A DNA stretch of 8,246 nt from an uncultured Lachnospiraceae bacterium (GTDB taxonomy: Bacteria; Bacillota; Clostridia; Lachnospirales; Lachnospiraceae), in the NCBI GenBank assembly GCA_934343915.1, contig CAKRIL010000062.1, positions 1 to 8,246 of the forward strand. The letters run 5' to 3'. The translations under genes were made by a program, and so were the position numbers. Below are positions 1 to 5,357 of the stretch, piece after piece (position 1 is the stretch's first letter; each line of letters opens with the position of its first letter). Under the pieces are notes generated by a model. It did no database searches and was not told the origin of the DNA. It saw only the letters and a list, made by a program, of their open reading frames with translations.

Positions 1-266
1 GCGAGTGCTGCCACGCCGCCCTCGAGTGTTGCTATTCTTCTCTCAAACACGTCCTCTGTAGGGTTGGTAAGTCGTCCATAGATGTTTCCTGCGTCCTTGA
101 GTGCGAATCTGTCGGAGGCATGCTGGCTGTTATGGAACACATAGGATGATGTGAGGTAAATCGGAACGGCTCTTGCGTCTGTAACCGGATCCGGACTCTC
201 CTGACCAACATGTAACTGTAATGTCTCAAACTTAAGATTTCTCTCTGAATAATGCTTCTTTGCCAT
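1..266 (-). CDS. metY: O-acetylhomoserine sulfhydrylase / aminocarboxypropyltransferase, N-terminal part
   Basis: This pyridoxal-phosphate enzyme of the Cys/Met metabolism family makes homocysteine (or methionine) in the cytoplasm from O-acetylhomoserine and sulfide (or methanethiol). Only the first 88 codons lie in the window; the rest, including the PLP lysine, is beyond the left edge. Visible family blocks are KFETLQLHVGQE (residues 12-23), TDARAVPIYLTSSYVF (29-44) and NIYGRLTNPTEDVFERRIA (61-79). Tyr63 and Arg65 of the Y-G-R motif match the pair that binds the PLP phosphate of the neighbouring subunit. The opening KFETLQLHVGQ and the sequence DAGNIYGRLTNPT favour the MetY branch over cystathionine synthases or lyases. 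The start is the ATG at 266, with AGGAG 9 nt upstream (276-280). It follows the hydroxyacid dehydrogenase gene after 148 nt and appears to have its own promoter. Family call is confident; the exact sulfur donor is inferred. Confidence 0.92.
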   Translation of the reverse strand, partial: MAKKHYSERNLKFETLQLHVGQESPDPVTDARAVPIYLTSSYVFHNSQHASDRFALKDAGNIYGRLTNPTEDVFERRIATLEGGVAAL

Positions 267-322
267 AATTATAATCTCCTTTTCATGTCTGTGTGATATA
301 TTTTCGTTCGTGTTTCTTTAAC

Positions 323-359
323 TGTGCTTATCATAACACACTGATGATAAAAGTGGTAA
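323..359 (-). promoter_or_regulatory. Predicted sigma-A promoter of metY
   Basis: On the minus strand the hexamers TTACCA (354-359) and TATGAT (330-335) are separated by 18 bp. They match the -35 and -10 consensus at four and five of six positions, and place the transcription start near 323, giving a leader of about 57 nt before the metY ATG. A 7-bp AT-rich dyad (328-334 TTATCAT with 344-350 ATGATAA) overlaps the -10 box and could be a repressor site, but may be chance in such AT-rich DNA. No S-box or T-box riboswitch fits in this short leader. Prediction by eye only. Confidence 0.45.
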
Positions 360-378
360 TTCGTATATCCATATATCA

Positions 379-405
379 GTTATAAGCAATACCTATAACC
401 GTTAT
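379..405. promoter_or_regulatory. Candidate LysR-type regulator binding site upstream of metY
   Basis: A perfect dyad GTTATA-N9-TATAAC occupies 379-399. A third half site follows at once, so that ATAAC-C-GTTAT at 395-405 forms a second, overlapping dyad. The centre of the first dyad (389) lies about 66 bp upstream of the predicted metY transcription start (323), which is where LysR-type activators usually have their recognition site. Sulfur-assimilation and methionine genes in Firmicutes are often under LysR-type control. The dyad is seen directly; the regulator family and the target gene are inferred, and no regulator gene lies in the window. Confidence 0.4.
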
Positions 406-414
406 GATTCATTT

Positions 415-1395
415 TTATTTTACCTCAAGGCTGCTATCACCCTGTTCAAAACCAAGCAGACCTCTGATGGAATTCTCAACCATATCCGATACAGCCTGTT
501 CGGTGTAAAATGCCATGTGCGGAGAGAGAATAACATTCGGGAAGCTCTTTAACAGTGCCATATTGTCATTGTCAAGCCTCTTCCCTTCCTTATTAAGGTA
601 ATAAAGACCCGCTTCACCCTCAAAGGTATCAAGTGCTGCAAAGCCGACCTTTCCGTTCTTAAGCGACTTAATGAGCGCCTGAGTGTCAATTATCATCCCT
701 CTTGCGGTATTGACTATAATCACACCCTCCTTCATTTTCTCAAATGCCTCTTCATCTATAAGATGCGTATTCTCAGCACTTCCCGGAACGTGAAGGGTTA
801 TGATATCCGACTGTCTTATAAGCTCATCAAGGCTCACATATTCGGCATACATTTTTACCTCCTCATCCTCAAAAAGAGAGTATGCAAGTATACGGCAGCC
901 GAAGCCCGACAGATGCTTAACAACCGTCCTTCCTATATTACCTGTCCCGATTACACCGACCGTGGAGACCGACAGCTCCTTTCCTGCCTTTCCCTCCAAT
1001 GAATAGTCCTGACAATCCGCCTTTTTCATAATCCAAGGCATATTGCGGCATGCCATAAGAATAAGCATGATAGCGTAATTAGCCACACTGTCCGGCGAAT
1101 ATACGACATGTGCAATTCTCATTCCGAGCGAGTGAGCGTAATCAACATCTATATGCTCATAGCCTATACTCCTCGTAGATATATACTTCACACCGACATT
1201 GTGAAGTGCATCAAGTATATCGGGATACATCGGGTTAGTTATAATTGATACTGCATCATACCCACTCGCAAGCTGTACATTCTGCATGGACGGGTAATCG
1301 GATGTATAACCATACTCAAACGAATACTGCGATGCGAACTTTTCCACGAATTTTCGCTCATCATAATCTCTCAATGCATAAAAAAATATCTTCAT
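415..1395 (-). CDS. D-2-hydroxyacid dehydrogenase, D-lactate dehydrogenase / VanH type
   Basis: Predicted to reduce a 2-keto acid such as pyruvate to the D-2-hydroxy acid with NAD(P)H in the cytoplasm. At 326 aa it has normal length for D-LDH. The cofactor-binding fold carries GTGNIG at 150-155. The catalytic triad is complete: Arg232 in NTARG, Glu259 in DTFEGE, His293 in SPHMAFYTEQAV. The blocks RSIGYEHID (75-83) and FEGEAGLYY (258-266) place it with D-LDH and VanH rather than with phosphoglycerate dehydrogenase. The residue closing the second Rossmann strand, normally Asp in NAD-dependent members, is Ser173 (AYSLFEDEE), so cofactor choice is uncertain. The start is the ATG at 1395 with AAGGAGAG 7 nt upstream; the reading frame continues further upstream but only overlaps the previous gene. 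It is last in the operon, 25 nt behind the amidohydrolase. No van genes are nearby, so a resistance role is unlikely. The exact substrate is unproven. Confidence 0.88.
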   Translation of the reverse strand: MKIFFYALRDYDERKFVEKFASQYSFEYGYTSDYPSMQNVQLASGYDAVSIITNPMYPDILDALHNVGVKYISTRSIGYEHIDVDYAHSLGMRIAHVVYSPDSVANYAIMLILMACRNMPWIMKKADCQDYSLEGKAGKELSVSTVGVIGTGNIGRTVVKHLSGFGCRILAYSLFEDEEVKMYAEYVSLDELIRQSDIITLHVPGSAENTHLIDEEAFEKMKEGVIIVNTARGMIIDTQALIKSLKNGKVGFAALDTFEGEAGLYYLNKEGKRLDNDNMALLKSFPNVILSPHMAFYTEQAVSDMVENSIRGLLGFEQGDSSLEVK

Positions 1396-1420
1396 TGAAA
1401 CACTCTCCTTTACACATAAT

Positions 1421-2527
1421 CTATATAAGTTCAGCGAACAGCCTGACCGCATTCTCCATAATCTCATCAGGGAATTCATAGTCCTTGGTGTGAAGCTGTG
1501 CGTAGTTCTCACCGTCCCCTATTCCGAAAAATGCTCCCTTCGTCCTCATAAGATACCACCCGAAGTCCTCTGACCATCTCATAGGTTCGGCAAGCTTCTC
1601 AACCTGCAAGCCTATCCTGTCCGCACATTCAATAAGCTTCTGCACATTCCCTGAATGATTCTCGGCTGCCGGGAAACGCTCTATCTCTTTAATCTCGACA
1701 AGTGCTCCTGCCTCCTTCGCCGCCCTTTTTGCAAGCTCATATATTCTCCTTAAATAGCTGTCAAACACTGTCTCCTTATCGCCTCTTACGGTAAGTCTTA
1801 ACACGCCCTCGGATGCCGCCACACCGTAGCTTGCGCTTCCGATATCCATTCCTATGAGTGTCATGAGCACGAAGCCCTCGCTCTCATTAACCCGCGCGGT
1901 GAGCTCCTGTACGTCAAGAAGAAGCTTGGCAAGTGCAGGTCCCGGATTAATTCCCGCTTCAGGATATGCCGCGTGGCTTGGCGTACCGTGCATGGAAATC
2001 TCAAGTCCCGTCGACGCACACGCAAAGGTTCCTTCGCTTACCAGCACATGTCCAAGAGCATGTCCCGGTATATTGTGAAGTCCGTAGATTTCTTCTATAC
2101 CCTTCTCATCAATAAGCTCTGCACACAGCTTGGCACCCTCGCCTGTCTCCTCACCCGGCTGGAATATAAGGTACACATCCCTGTCCGTTTCTGCCCTGTC
2201 AAGCACCATCGCAAGTCCCGCAAGTATGCTACTGTGTCCGTCATGTCCGCAGTAATGTCCCGGTCTGCCGTCTTTACCGCACACCGCATCCATATCCGCG
2301 CGGAAAGCGATTGCTCCGCTTTCGGTCGGTTTGTCCGCTTTTTTTACCGCATAGAACCATGAGCCGCAGTCGTTTATCTCAAGAGCCGTGTTATCAGATA
2401 TGAAATCCATAATTGTCCATTTCGTGCGATATTCCTTCATCGATGCCTCAGGAATCTCATGAAGTTCGTGCCTTAAAGCCGTAATTTTATCAAGAATAAT
2501 CTTCAAATCCTCGTCTTTTATATCCAT
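1421..2527 (-). CDS. M20D-family amidohydrolase / N-acyl-amino-acid deacylase
   Basis: A cytoplasmic dinuclear-metal amidohydrolase of the HipO / N-acetyl-diaminopimelate deacetylase / aminoacylase type, expected to remove an acyl group from an N-acylated amino acid or related compound. The 368-aa protein is full length. The metal and catalytic residues are all present: HYCGHDGH at 91-98 (Cys93, His95), QPGEE at 123-127 (Glu126 as base, Glu127), GLHN (His151) and LHTKDYEF (His346). The small lid (dimerisation) domain spans roughly 175-285, with HGTPSHAAYP at 180-189. The start chosen is the ATG at 2527. In-frame GTG codons at 2554 and 2542 are less likely, because the only purine-rich ribosome site (GGGAGGGAG, 2542-2550) lies inside or against them; its 14-nt distance from the ATG is rather long. 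It is the middle gene of the operon, 38 nt behind the alcohol dehydrogenase. The substrate cannot be read from sequence. Confidence 0.87.
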   Translation of the reverse strand: MDIKDEDLKIILDKITALRHELHEIPEASMKEYRTKWTIMDFISDNTALEINDCGSWFYAVKKADKPTESGAIAFRADMDAVCGKDGRPGHYCGHDGHSSILAGLAMVLDRAETDRDVYLIFQPGEETGEGAKLCAELIDEKGIEEIYGLHNIPGHALGHVLVSEGTFACASTGLEISMHGTPSHAAYPEAGINPGPALAKLLLDVQELTARVNESEGFVLMTLIGMDIGSASYGVAASEGVLRLTVRGDKETVFDSYLRRIYELAKRAAKEAGALVEIKEIERFPAAENHSGNVQKLIECADRIGLQVEKLAEPMRWSEDFGWYLMRTKGAFFGIGDGENYAQLHTKDYEFPDEIMENAVRLFAELI

Positions 2528-2565
2528 CGGTATTATATTCACTCCCTCCCACACTGCTTCGCGTT

Positions 2566-3747
2566 TTATCCGTATGCCTTCTCGTAAATCGCCAAAATGT
2601 CCTCATAGGCAAGCGGCTTATAGCCCATGAGCAATCTCGTCTTGTTTCTCGAACAGTCGAGTGCGAGCTTCTCAAGCGACTCCCTCTTTATCCCAAAGGC
2701 CTTGAGATTCGTCGGCATGCCGATTGACTCATAGTACTGCTCCTGCTTATCTATTGCCTGTTCTACCGTTCTCTCAGGATGCTCAAAATCTATGTCGATA
2801 TTCCATATATTGTGTGCATATTGAAGCCATCTGTTGATGTTGTACTTGTACACATAGCGAGCCCAGCTGCACCACAGTGCCGCAAGTCCTGCTCCGTGAG
2901 CTACCTGCGGATGCATTCCCGAGACCTCATGCTCCAGCTGATGAACCACAAGCTGGAACTGTCTTCCGCACTGGGTCAGACCGTTATGAGCAAGTGAGGA
3001 AGCCCACATCATATTGGCTCTTGCCTCATAGTTTCTCGGATTTTCAAGGCAGTCAGCCGCTGCCTTCATTGTGCTCTTAATCACAGCCTCGGCTATCGCA
3101 TCGGTAAGGTATGTATCCTCACCAGGGCAGAAATATCTCTCAATGGTATGCATCGCTATATCAACCGCTCCGCATGCGGTCTGATAAGGGCTTACCGTGT
3201 AGGTAAGCTCCGGATTCTCAATGGCAAAACTCATCCTGTTAAAACATGAATTGTAGCCTCTCTTCTCGCCTGTCTCCGTATTGGAGATAACGCATGAGCT
3301 TGACATCTCCGAACCTGCTGCCGCAAGTGTAAGGATTGCTCCCTTATTAAGAGTCTTCTGAGGAGCACATTTTCCCACTGAGAAATCCCACACGTCAACA
3401 TCAGGATTTGCCGTTCCATTGGCTATATCTTTCGCGGAGTCCATTACTGAACCGCCGCCGACAGCGAGCACGAAGTCAACTCCCTCTTCAAGGCAGAGCT
3501 TAATTCCCTTTCTCACAAGTCCGAGCTGCGGGTTGGCAACAACGCCTCCAAGCTCCACGAATGCAATATTTTCGTCCGTGAGACACTTCTTAACCCTGTC
3601 CAAAAGTCCGCTTTCCTTGGCTGATTTTCCGCCGTAATGTATCAATACCTTCTTCGGGTTATACTCTGCAATAATCTTTCCGACCTTAAGTTCCTCGTCC
3701 CTGCCAAAATACACCTTAGTGGGTGTCTCGTAGATAAAATTATTCAT
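2566..3747 (-). CDS. Iron-containing alcohol dehydrogenase, butanol-dehydrogenase (BDH/YqhD) type
   Basis: A group III metal-dependent alcohol dehydrogenase that interconverts aldehydes and alcohols with NAD(P)H, usually in the reducing direction during fermentation. The 393-aa length fits the BDH subfamily. The N-terminal dinucleotide-binding domain has GGGSVMDSAK at 97-106. The helical domain carries the expected metal ligands Asp196 and His200 (GAVDIAMHT), His273 (LEHEVSG) and His284 (AHGAGLAAL). The phrase QLEHEVSG followed by VAHGAGLAALW is typical of BDH and YqhD rather than of lactaldehyde or glycerol dehydrogenases. The start is the ATG at 3747, with a strong AGGAGG at 3758-3763, 10 nt upstream; a start 13 codons earlier would place that site inside the gene. 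It is the first gene of a three-gene operon with an amidohydrolase and a hydroxyacid dehydrogenase, which suggests a fermentative or redox-balancing role. Substrate and cofactor preference are not known. Confidence 0.9.
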   Translation of the reverse strand: MNNFIYETPTKVYFGRDEELKVGKIIAEYNPKKVLIHYGGKSAKESGLLDRVKKCLTDENIAFVELGGVVANPQLGLVRKGIKLCLEEGVDFVLAVGGGSVMDSAKDIANGTANPDVDVWDFSVGKCAPQKTLNKGAILTLAAAGSEMSSSCVISNTETGEKRGYNSCFNRMSFAIENPELTYTVSPYQTACGAVDIAMHTIERYFCPGEDTYLTDAIAEAVIKSTMKAAADCLENPRNYEARANMMWASSLAHNGLTQCGRQFQLVVHQLEHEVSGMHPQVAHGAGLAALWCSWARYVYKYNINRWLQYAHNIWNIDIDFEHPERTVEQAIDKQEQYYESIGMPTNLKAFGIKRESLEKLALDCSRNKTRLLMGYKPLAYEDILAIYEKAYG

Positions 3748-3799
3748 ATATATTGTACCTCCTGAATATGCGTGTTTTGTGTTCATGAGCGCGATGGCT

Positions 3800-3828
3800 G
3801 ATATAAATATACCACCTGAGGGTGAAAA
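3800..3828 (-). promoter_or_regulatory. Possible promoter of the alcohol dehydrogenase operon, with a small dyad
   Basis: On the minus strand TTTTCA (3823-3828) and TATATC (3800-3805) lie 17 bp apart. A second possible pairing is TTTTAA (3829-3834) with TATATT (3806-3811). Between the elements lies CACC-N4-GGTG (3813-3824), a perfect short dyad in the spacer, where MerR-type or simple repressors can bind. Neither promoter is close to consensus, so the operon may need an activator. The predicted leader is about 45 nt. Read by eye, low confidence. Confidence 0.3.
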
Positions 3829-3857
3829 TTAAAATGCAAATTTTAGCTTATACTCAT

Positions 3858-4149
3858 TGATGTCAAAACAGACGGTTTATGCTGTGAATGTATAAATGAT
3901 TATATTCATACATAGTGGCTCCGTTGTACGAAGCAAGATGTTCTAAGCATTCTGAAAAATGTATTTTCTGCTTCCGCCACCGATGCAAAGCATACTTCCT
4001 TGTATGCATTGCATCTAAGCCGACATCCCTGTCGGCTTTGGCTGTATATTGAACAGAATTCTAAGAACATCTACGCTTCTCCCAAAAGTCGCACTATGTA
4101 TGAATATAATCATCTATACACGGAAGGATTTTTGTCTGTTTTGACATCA
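3858..4149. repeat. 292-bp imperfect palindrome, MITE-like or structured non-coding element
   Basis: The two ends form a perfect 16-bp inverted repeat beginning TGATGTCAAAACAGAC (3858-3873 against 4134-4149). After non-matching stretches of 15 and 13 nt, the arms pair again: TGTATA plus one mismatch plus a perfect 22-bp block (3896-3917 against 4092-4113). They pair a third time at 17 of 19 positions (3936-3954 against 4054-4072). Each arm is thus about 97 nt. The centre (3955-4053) holds two local hairpins. The triplet CAT occurs on both sides (3855-3857 and 4150-4152) and could be a 3-bp target-site duplication. No convincing coding frame lies inside. The repeat structure is seen directly; calling it a transposable element is inference. 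A regulatory RNA region is the alternative. Confidence 0.7.
3982..4038 (+). other. Tandem hairpins at the centre of the palindrome
   Basis: The first hairpin pairs 3982-3995 with 4002-4015 (13 of 14 bp, GATGCA...TGCATC, loop TTCCTT). One base later a second hairpin pairs 4017-4025 with 4030-4038 (AAGCCGACA with TGTCGGCTT, a perfect 9-bp stem, loop TCCC). Neither is followed by a clear run of T, so they do not look like ordinary terminators. They form the tip of the larger palindrome and could be RNA stem-loops or protein-binding DNA hairpins. Confidence 0.55.
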
Positions 4150-4176
4150 CATTTTTACAATTACAAAGAAATTTTC

Positions 4177-4205
4177 TTGACATTTCTTCATTCGAGTGTT
4201 AAGTT
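4177..4205 (+). promoter_or_regulatory. Predicted promoter of the GNAT acetyltransferase gene
   Basis: A perfect -35 hexamer TTGACA (4177-4182) is followed after 17 bp by TAAGTT (4200-4205), with an extended -10 TG at 4197-4198. The weak -10 is compensated by the consensus -35 and the TG. The predicted start near 4212 gives a leader of about 65 nt. An alternative, TTGTCT (4132-4137) with TACAAT (4156-4161) at 18 bp, would start in the right end of the palindrome and read outward. Confidence 0.5.
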
Positions 4206-4276
4206 ATTCTACAATTTACATTAAAACTCAGGTTTTACAATATCTATTCATTCCAAAGGAAAGCGAGGACACAGCC

Positions 4277-4837
4277 ATGAATACCCCTATTGATATTTCA
4301 AATGTAACCCTTAGAACCGATCGGCTTCTGCTTCGTCCGTGGAGACCTTCCGACCTTGACGATTTTTTTGAATATGCATCAGTTGATGGTGTCGGACAGA
4401 TGGCTGGCTGGAGACCTCACAAGGATAAGGCTGAGTCACAGACAATACTTGATATGTTCATCGCAGAAAAAAAGACCTTCGCCCTCGAATACGAAGGAAA
4501 GGTTATCGGCTCCCTTGGAATTGAATGCTATAATGAAAAACAGTTTCCTGAGCTTTCGGAGTACAGGGGACGTGAAATCGGCTATGTGCTCTCCAAGGCT
4601 TACTGGGGACATGGCTTAATGCCTGAGGCTGTGCGTGAGGTGATACGCTATCTCTTTGAGGACTGCGGACTTGATTTTATCACCTGCGGATACTTCCTGT
4701 ACAACAGACAATCCGCGCGCGTTCAGGAAAAATGCGGTTTTCATTTTCTAAAGGCTGTAGATTACACAACCCGGATGGGAACTGTGGAGGCTTCAAATGC
4801 GAACATAATATGGAAAAAAGAGTGGGCTGCCAAGTAA
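4277..4837 (+). CDS. GNAT-family N-acetyltransferase, RimJ/RimL-like (Acetyltransf_3)
   Basis: Predicted to transfer an acetyl group from acetyl-CoA to an amine, such as a protein N-terminus, an amino acid or an antibiotic-like compound. The 186-aa protein is full length for a single GNAT domain. It opens with LRTDRLLLRPWRPSDLDDF (12-30), the usual first strand and helix of RimJ/RimL relatives. The acetyl-CoA motif A is IGYVLSKAYWGHGLMPEA at 101-118, with the pyrophosphate loop WGHGLM. Motif B follows with NRQSARVQEKCGF at 143-155, where Asn143 is the conserved residue. The start is the ATG at 4277 with GAGGA 7 nt upstream (4265-4269); an in-frame GTG at 4196 lies inside the predicted promoter and has no ribosome site. 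It is a single gene, divergent from the alcohol dehydrogenase operon and convergent with marR. The substrate is unknown; true RimJ or RimL function should not be assumed. Confidence 0.87.
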   Translation: MNTPIDISNVTLRTDRLLLRPWRPSDLDDFFEYASVDGVGQMAGWRPHKDKAESQTILDMFIAEKKTFALEYEGKVIGSLGIECYNEKQFPELSEYRGREIGYVLSKAYWGHGLMPEAVREVIRYLFEDCGLDFITCGYFLYNRQSARVQEKCGFHFLKAVDYTTRMGTVEASNANIIWKKEWAAK

Positions 4838-4851
4838 GACAGCCCATTCTT
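4814..4851 (-). terminator. Rho-independent terminator of the ABC-marR operon, possibly bidirectional
   Basis: TGGGCTG (4823-4829) pairs perfectly with CAGCCCA (4840-4846) around a 10-nt loop. On the minus strand the stem is followed by CTC and six T residues (4819-4814), a good intrinsic terminator about 60 nt past the marR stop. On the plus strand the stem lengthens to 12 pairs including one G-U (4818-4851), but only a weak TTCTT tract follows. The hairpin covers the stop codon and last codons of the GNAT gene. Confidence 0.65.
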
Positions 4852-4879
4852 CACATTAACAAATTTATTCTGCATACTT

Positions 4880-4897
4880 TTAAAACCGACGTTTTAA
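4880..4897. repeat. Short AT-rich dyad between the convergent genes
   Basis: TTAAAAC (4880-4886) and GTTTTAA (4891-4897) form a 7-bp perfect inverted repeat around CGAC, 12 bp past the marR stop codon. There is no GC-rich stem and no T-tract, so it is a poor terminator alone. It may add to termination, be an operator half, or be chance. Confidence 0.3.
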
Positions 4898-4908
4898 CAG
4901 CGGTAAAT

Positions 4909-5349
4909 CTAGCTTTTCTCGCTATGCTTCTCTATATTTCTTTCGATTACATCCAGCATATCATACAGCTTTTTTATATCCTCATCCGTCATTCCGTCTG
5001 AGAATACTTCGTCCGCCATTTTAAAGAGCTCTATTACCTTGTCGGCTTTTTCCTCGCCCGCCGGGGTGAGTGAGATTACCCATGAGCGTCTGCACTCGGG
5101 ATTATCCGTTCTCTTAATAAGCCCCATATTTTCAAGCTTGTCGAGCGTCCTCGACATCGTGGTCACGTCGAGCACGCAGAGGTCTGACAGCTCCCTCTGG
5201 CTCATGGCTCCCTTAAGGCGCAGTGTCCTTAATATCCTCGGCTGACCCTGACCGACCGTGAGCCCCATTTCAATAAAGTGTGGTCTAAGCAGCTGCCTCC
5301 TAAGCAGCTCCACCCGCAAAAATGCGCTTCCTATTCCATCTCTGTCCAT
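4909..5349 (-). CDS. MarR-family winged-helix transcriptional regulator
   Basis: A dimeric DNA-binding protein that typically represses multidrug-export genes until a small ligand binds. The 146-aa length is usual. The N-terminal helix (about 5-25) and C-terminal helices (about 97-138) would form the dimer interface. The winged helix-turn-helix spans about 33-95: helix and turn MSQRELSDLCVLDVTT (49-64), recognition helix around TTMSRTLDKLENMGLI (63-78), and the wing NPECRRSWVISLT (83-95) with Arg87 and Arg88 at the tip. The start is the ATG at 5349 with AGGAG 5 nt upstream; that site overlaps the stop codon of the preceding ABC gene, suggesting translational coupling. It is the last gene of the operon, 8 nt behind the exporter. 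It probably regulates the exporter, whose promoter is outside the window, so no operator can be shown. Confidence 0.9.
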   Translation of the reverse strand: MDRDGIGSAFLRVELLRRQLLRPHFIEMGLTVGQGQPRILRTLRLKGAMSQRELSDLCVLDVTTMSRTLDKLENMGLIKRTDNPECRRSWVISLTPAGEEKADKVIELFKMADEVFSDGMTDEDIKKLYDMLDVIERNIEKHSEKS

Positions 5350-5357
5350 GCTCTCTC

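Noticed and set aside
267..414. SAM (S-box) or T-box riboswitch upstream of metY
   Set aside because: The 148-nt leader has none of the conserved S-box or T-box cores and no terminator hairpin; the predicted untranslated leader is only about 57 nt.
763..1006. Plus-strand open frames of 68-79 codons opposite the hydroxyacid dehydrogenase
   Set aside because: They lie antisense to a gene with complete catalytic motifs, lack ribosome sites, and show no recognisable domain.
415..1395. vanH of a glycopeptide-resistance cluster
   Set aside because: The enzyme resembles VanH, but no D-Ala-D-Lac ligase, VanX or VanRS genes are nearby, and the neighbours are fermentative enzymes.
1973..2362. 129-codon plus-strand open frame opposite the M20D amidohydrolase
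   Set aside because: It is antisense to a conserved gene, has arbitrary composition and no initiation signal. The minus-strand protein has all its metal ligands.
4017..4038. Rho-independent terminator at the AAGCCGACA / TGTCGGCTT hairpin
   Set aside because: The stem is followed on the plus strand by TGGCTG and on the minus strand by AGATGC, with no T-run. It lies at the centre of the larger palindrome and is better explained as part of it.
4000..4224. 74-codon plus-strand open frame starting in the palindrome
   Set aside because: It runs through the hairpins, the right terminal repeat and the predicted acetyltransferase promoter. It has no ribosome site and reads as low-complexity aromatic sequence.
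4196..4276. Upstream GTG start for the acetyltransferase, adding 27 residues
   Set aside because: The extension overlaps the predicted -10 region, has no ribosome site, and precedes the conserved family start. The ATG at 4277 has a well-placed GAGGA.
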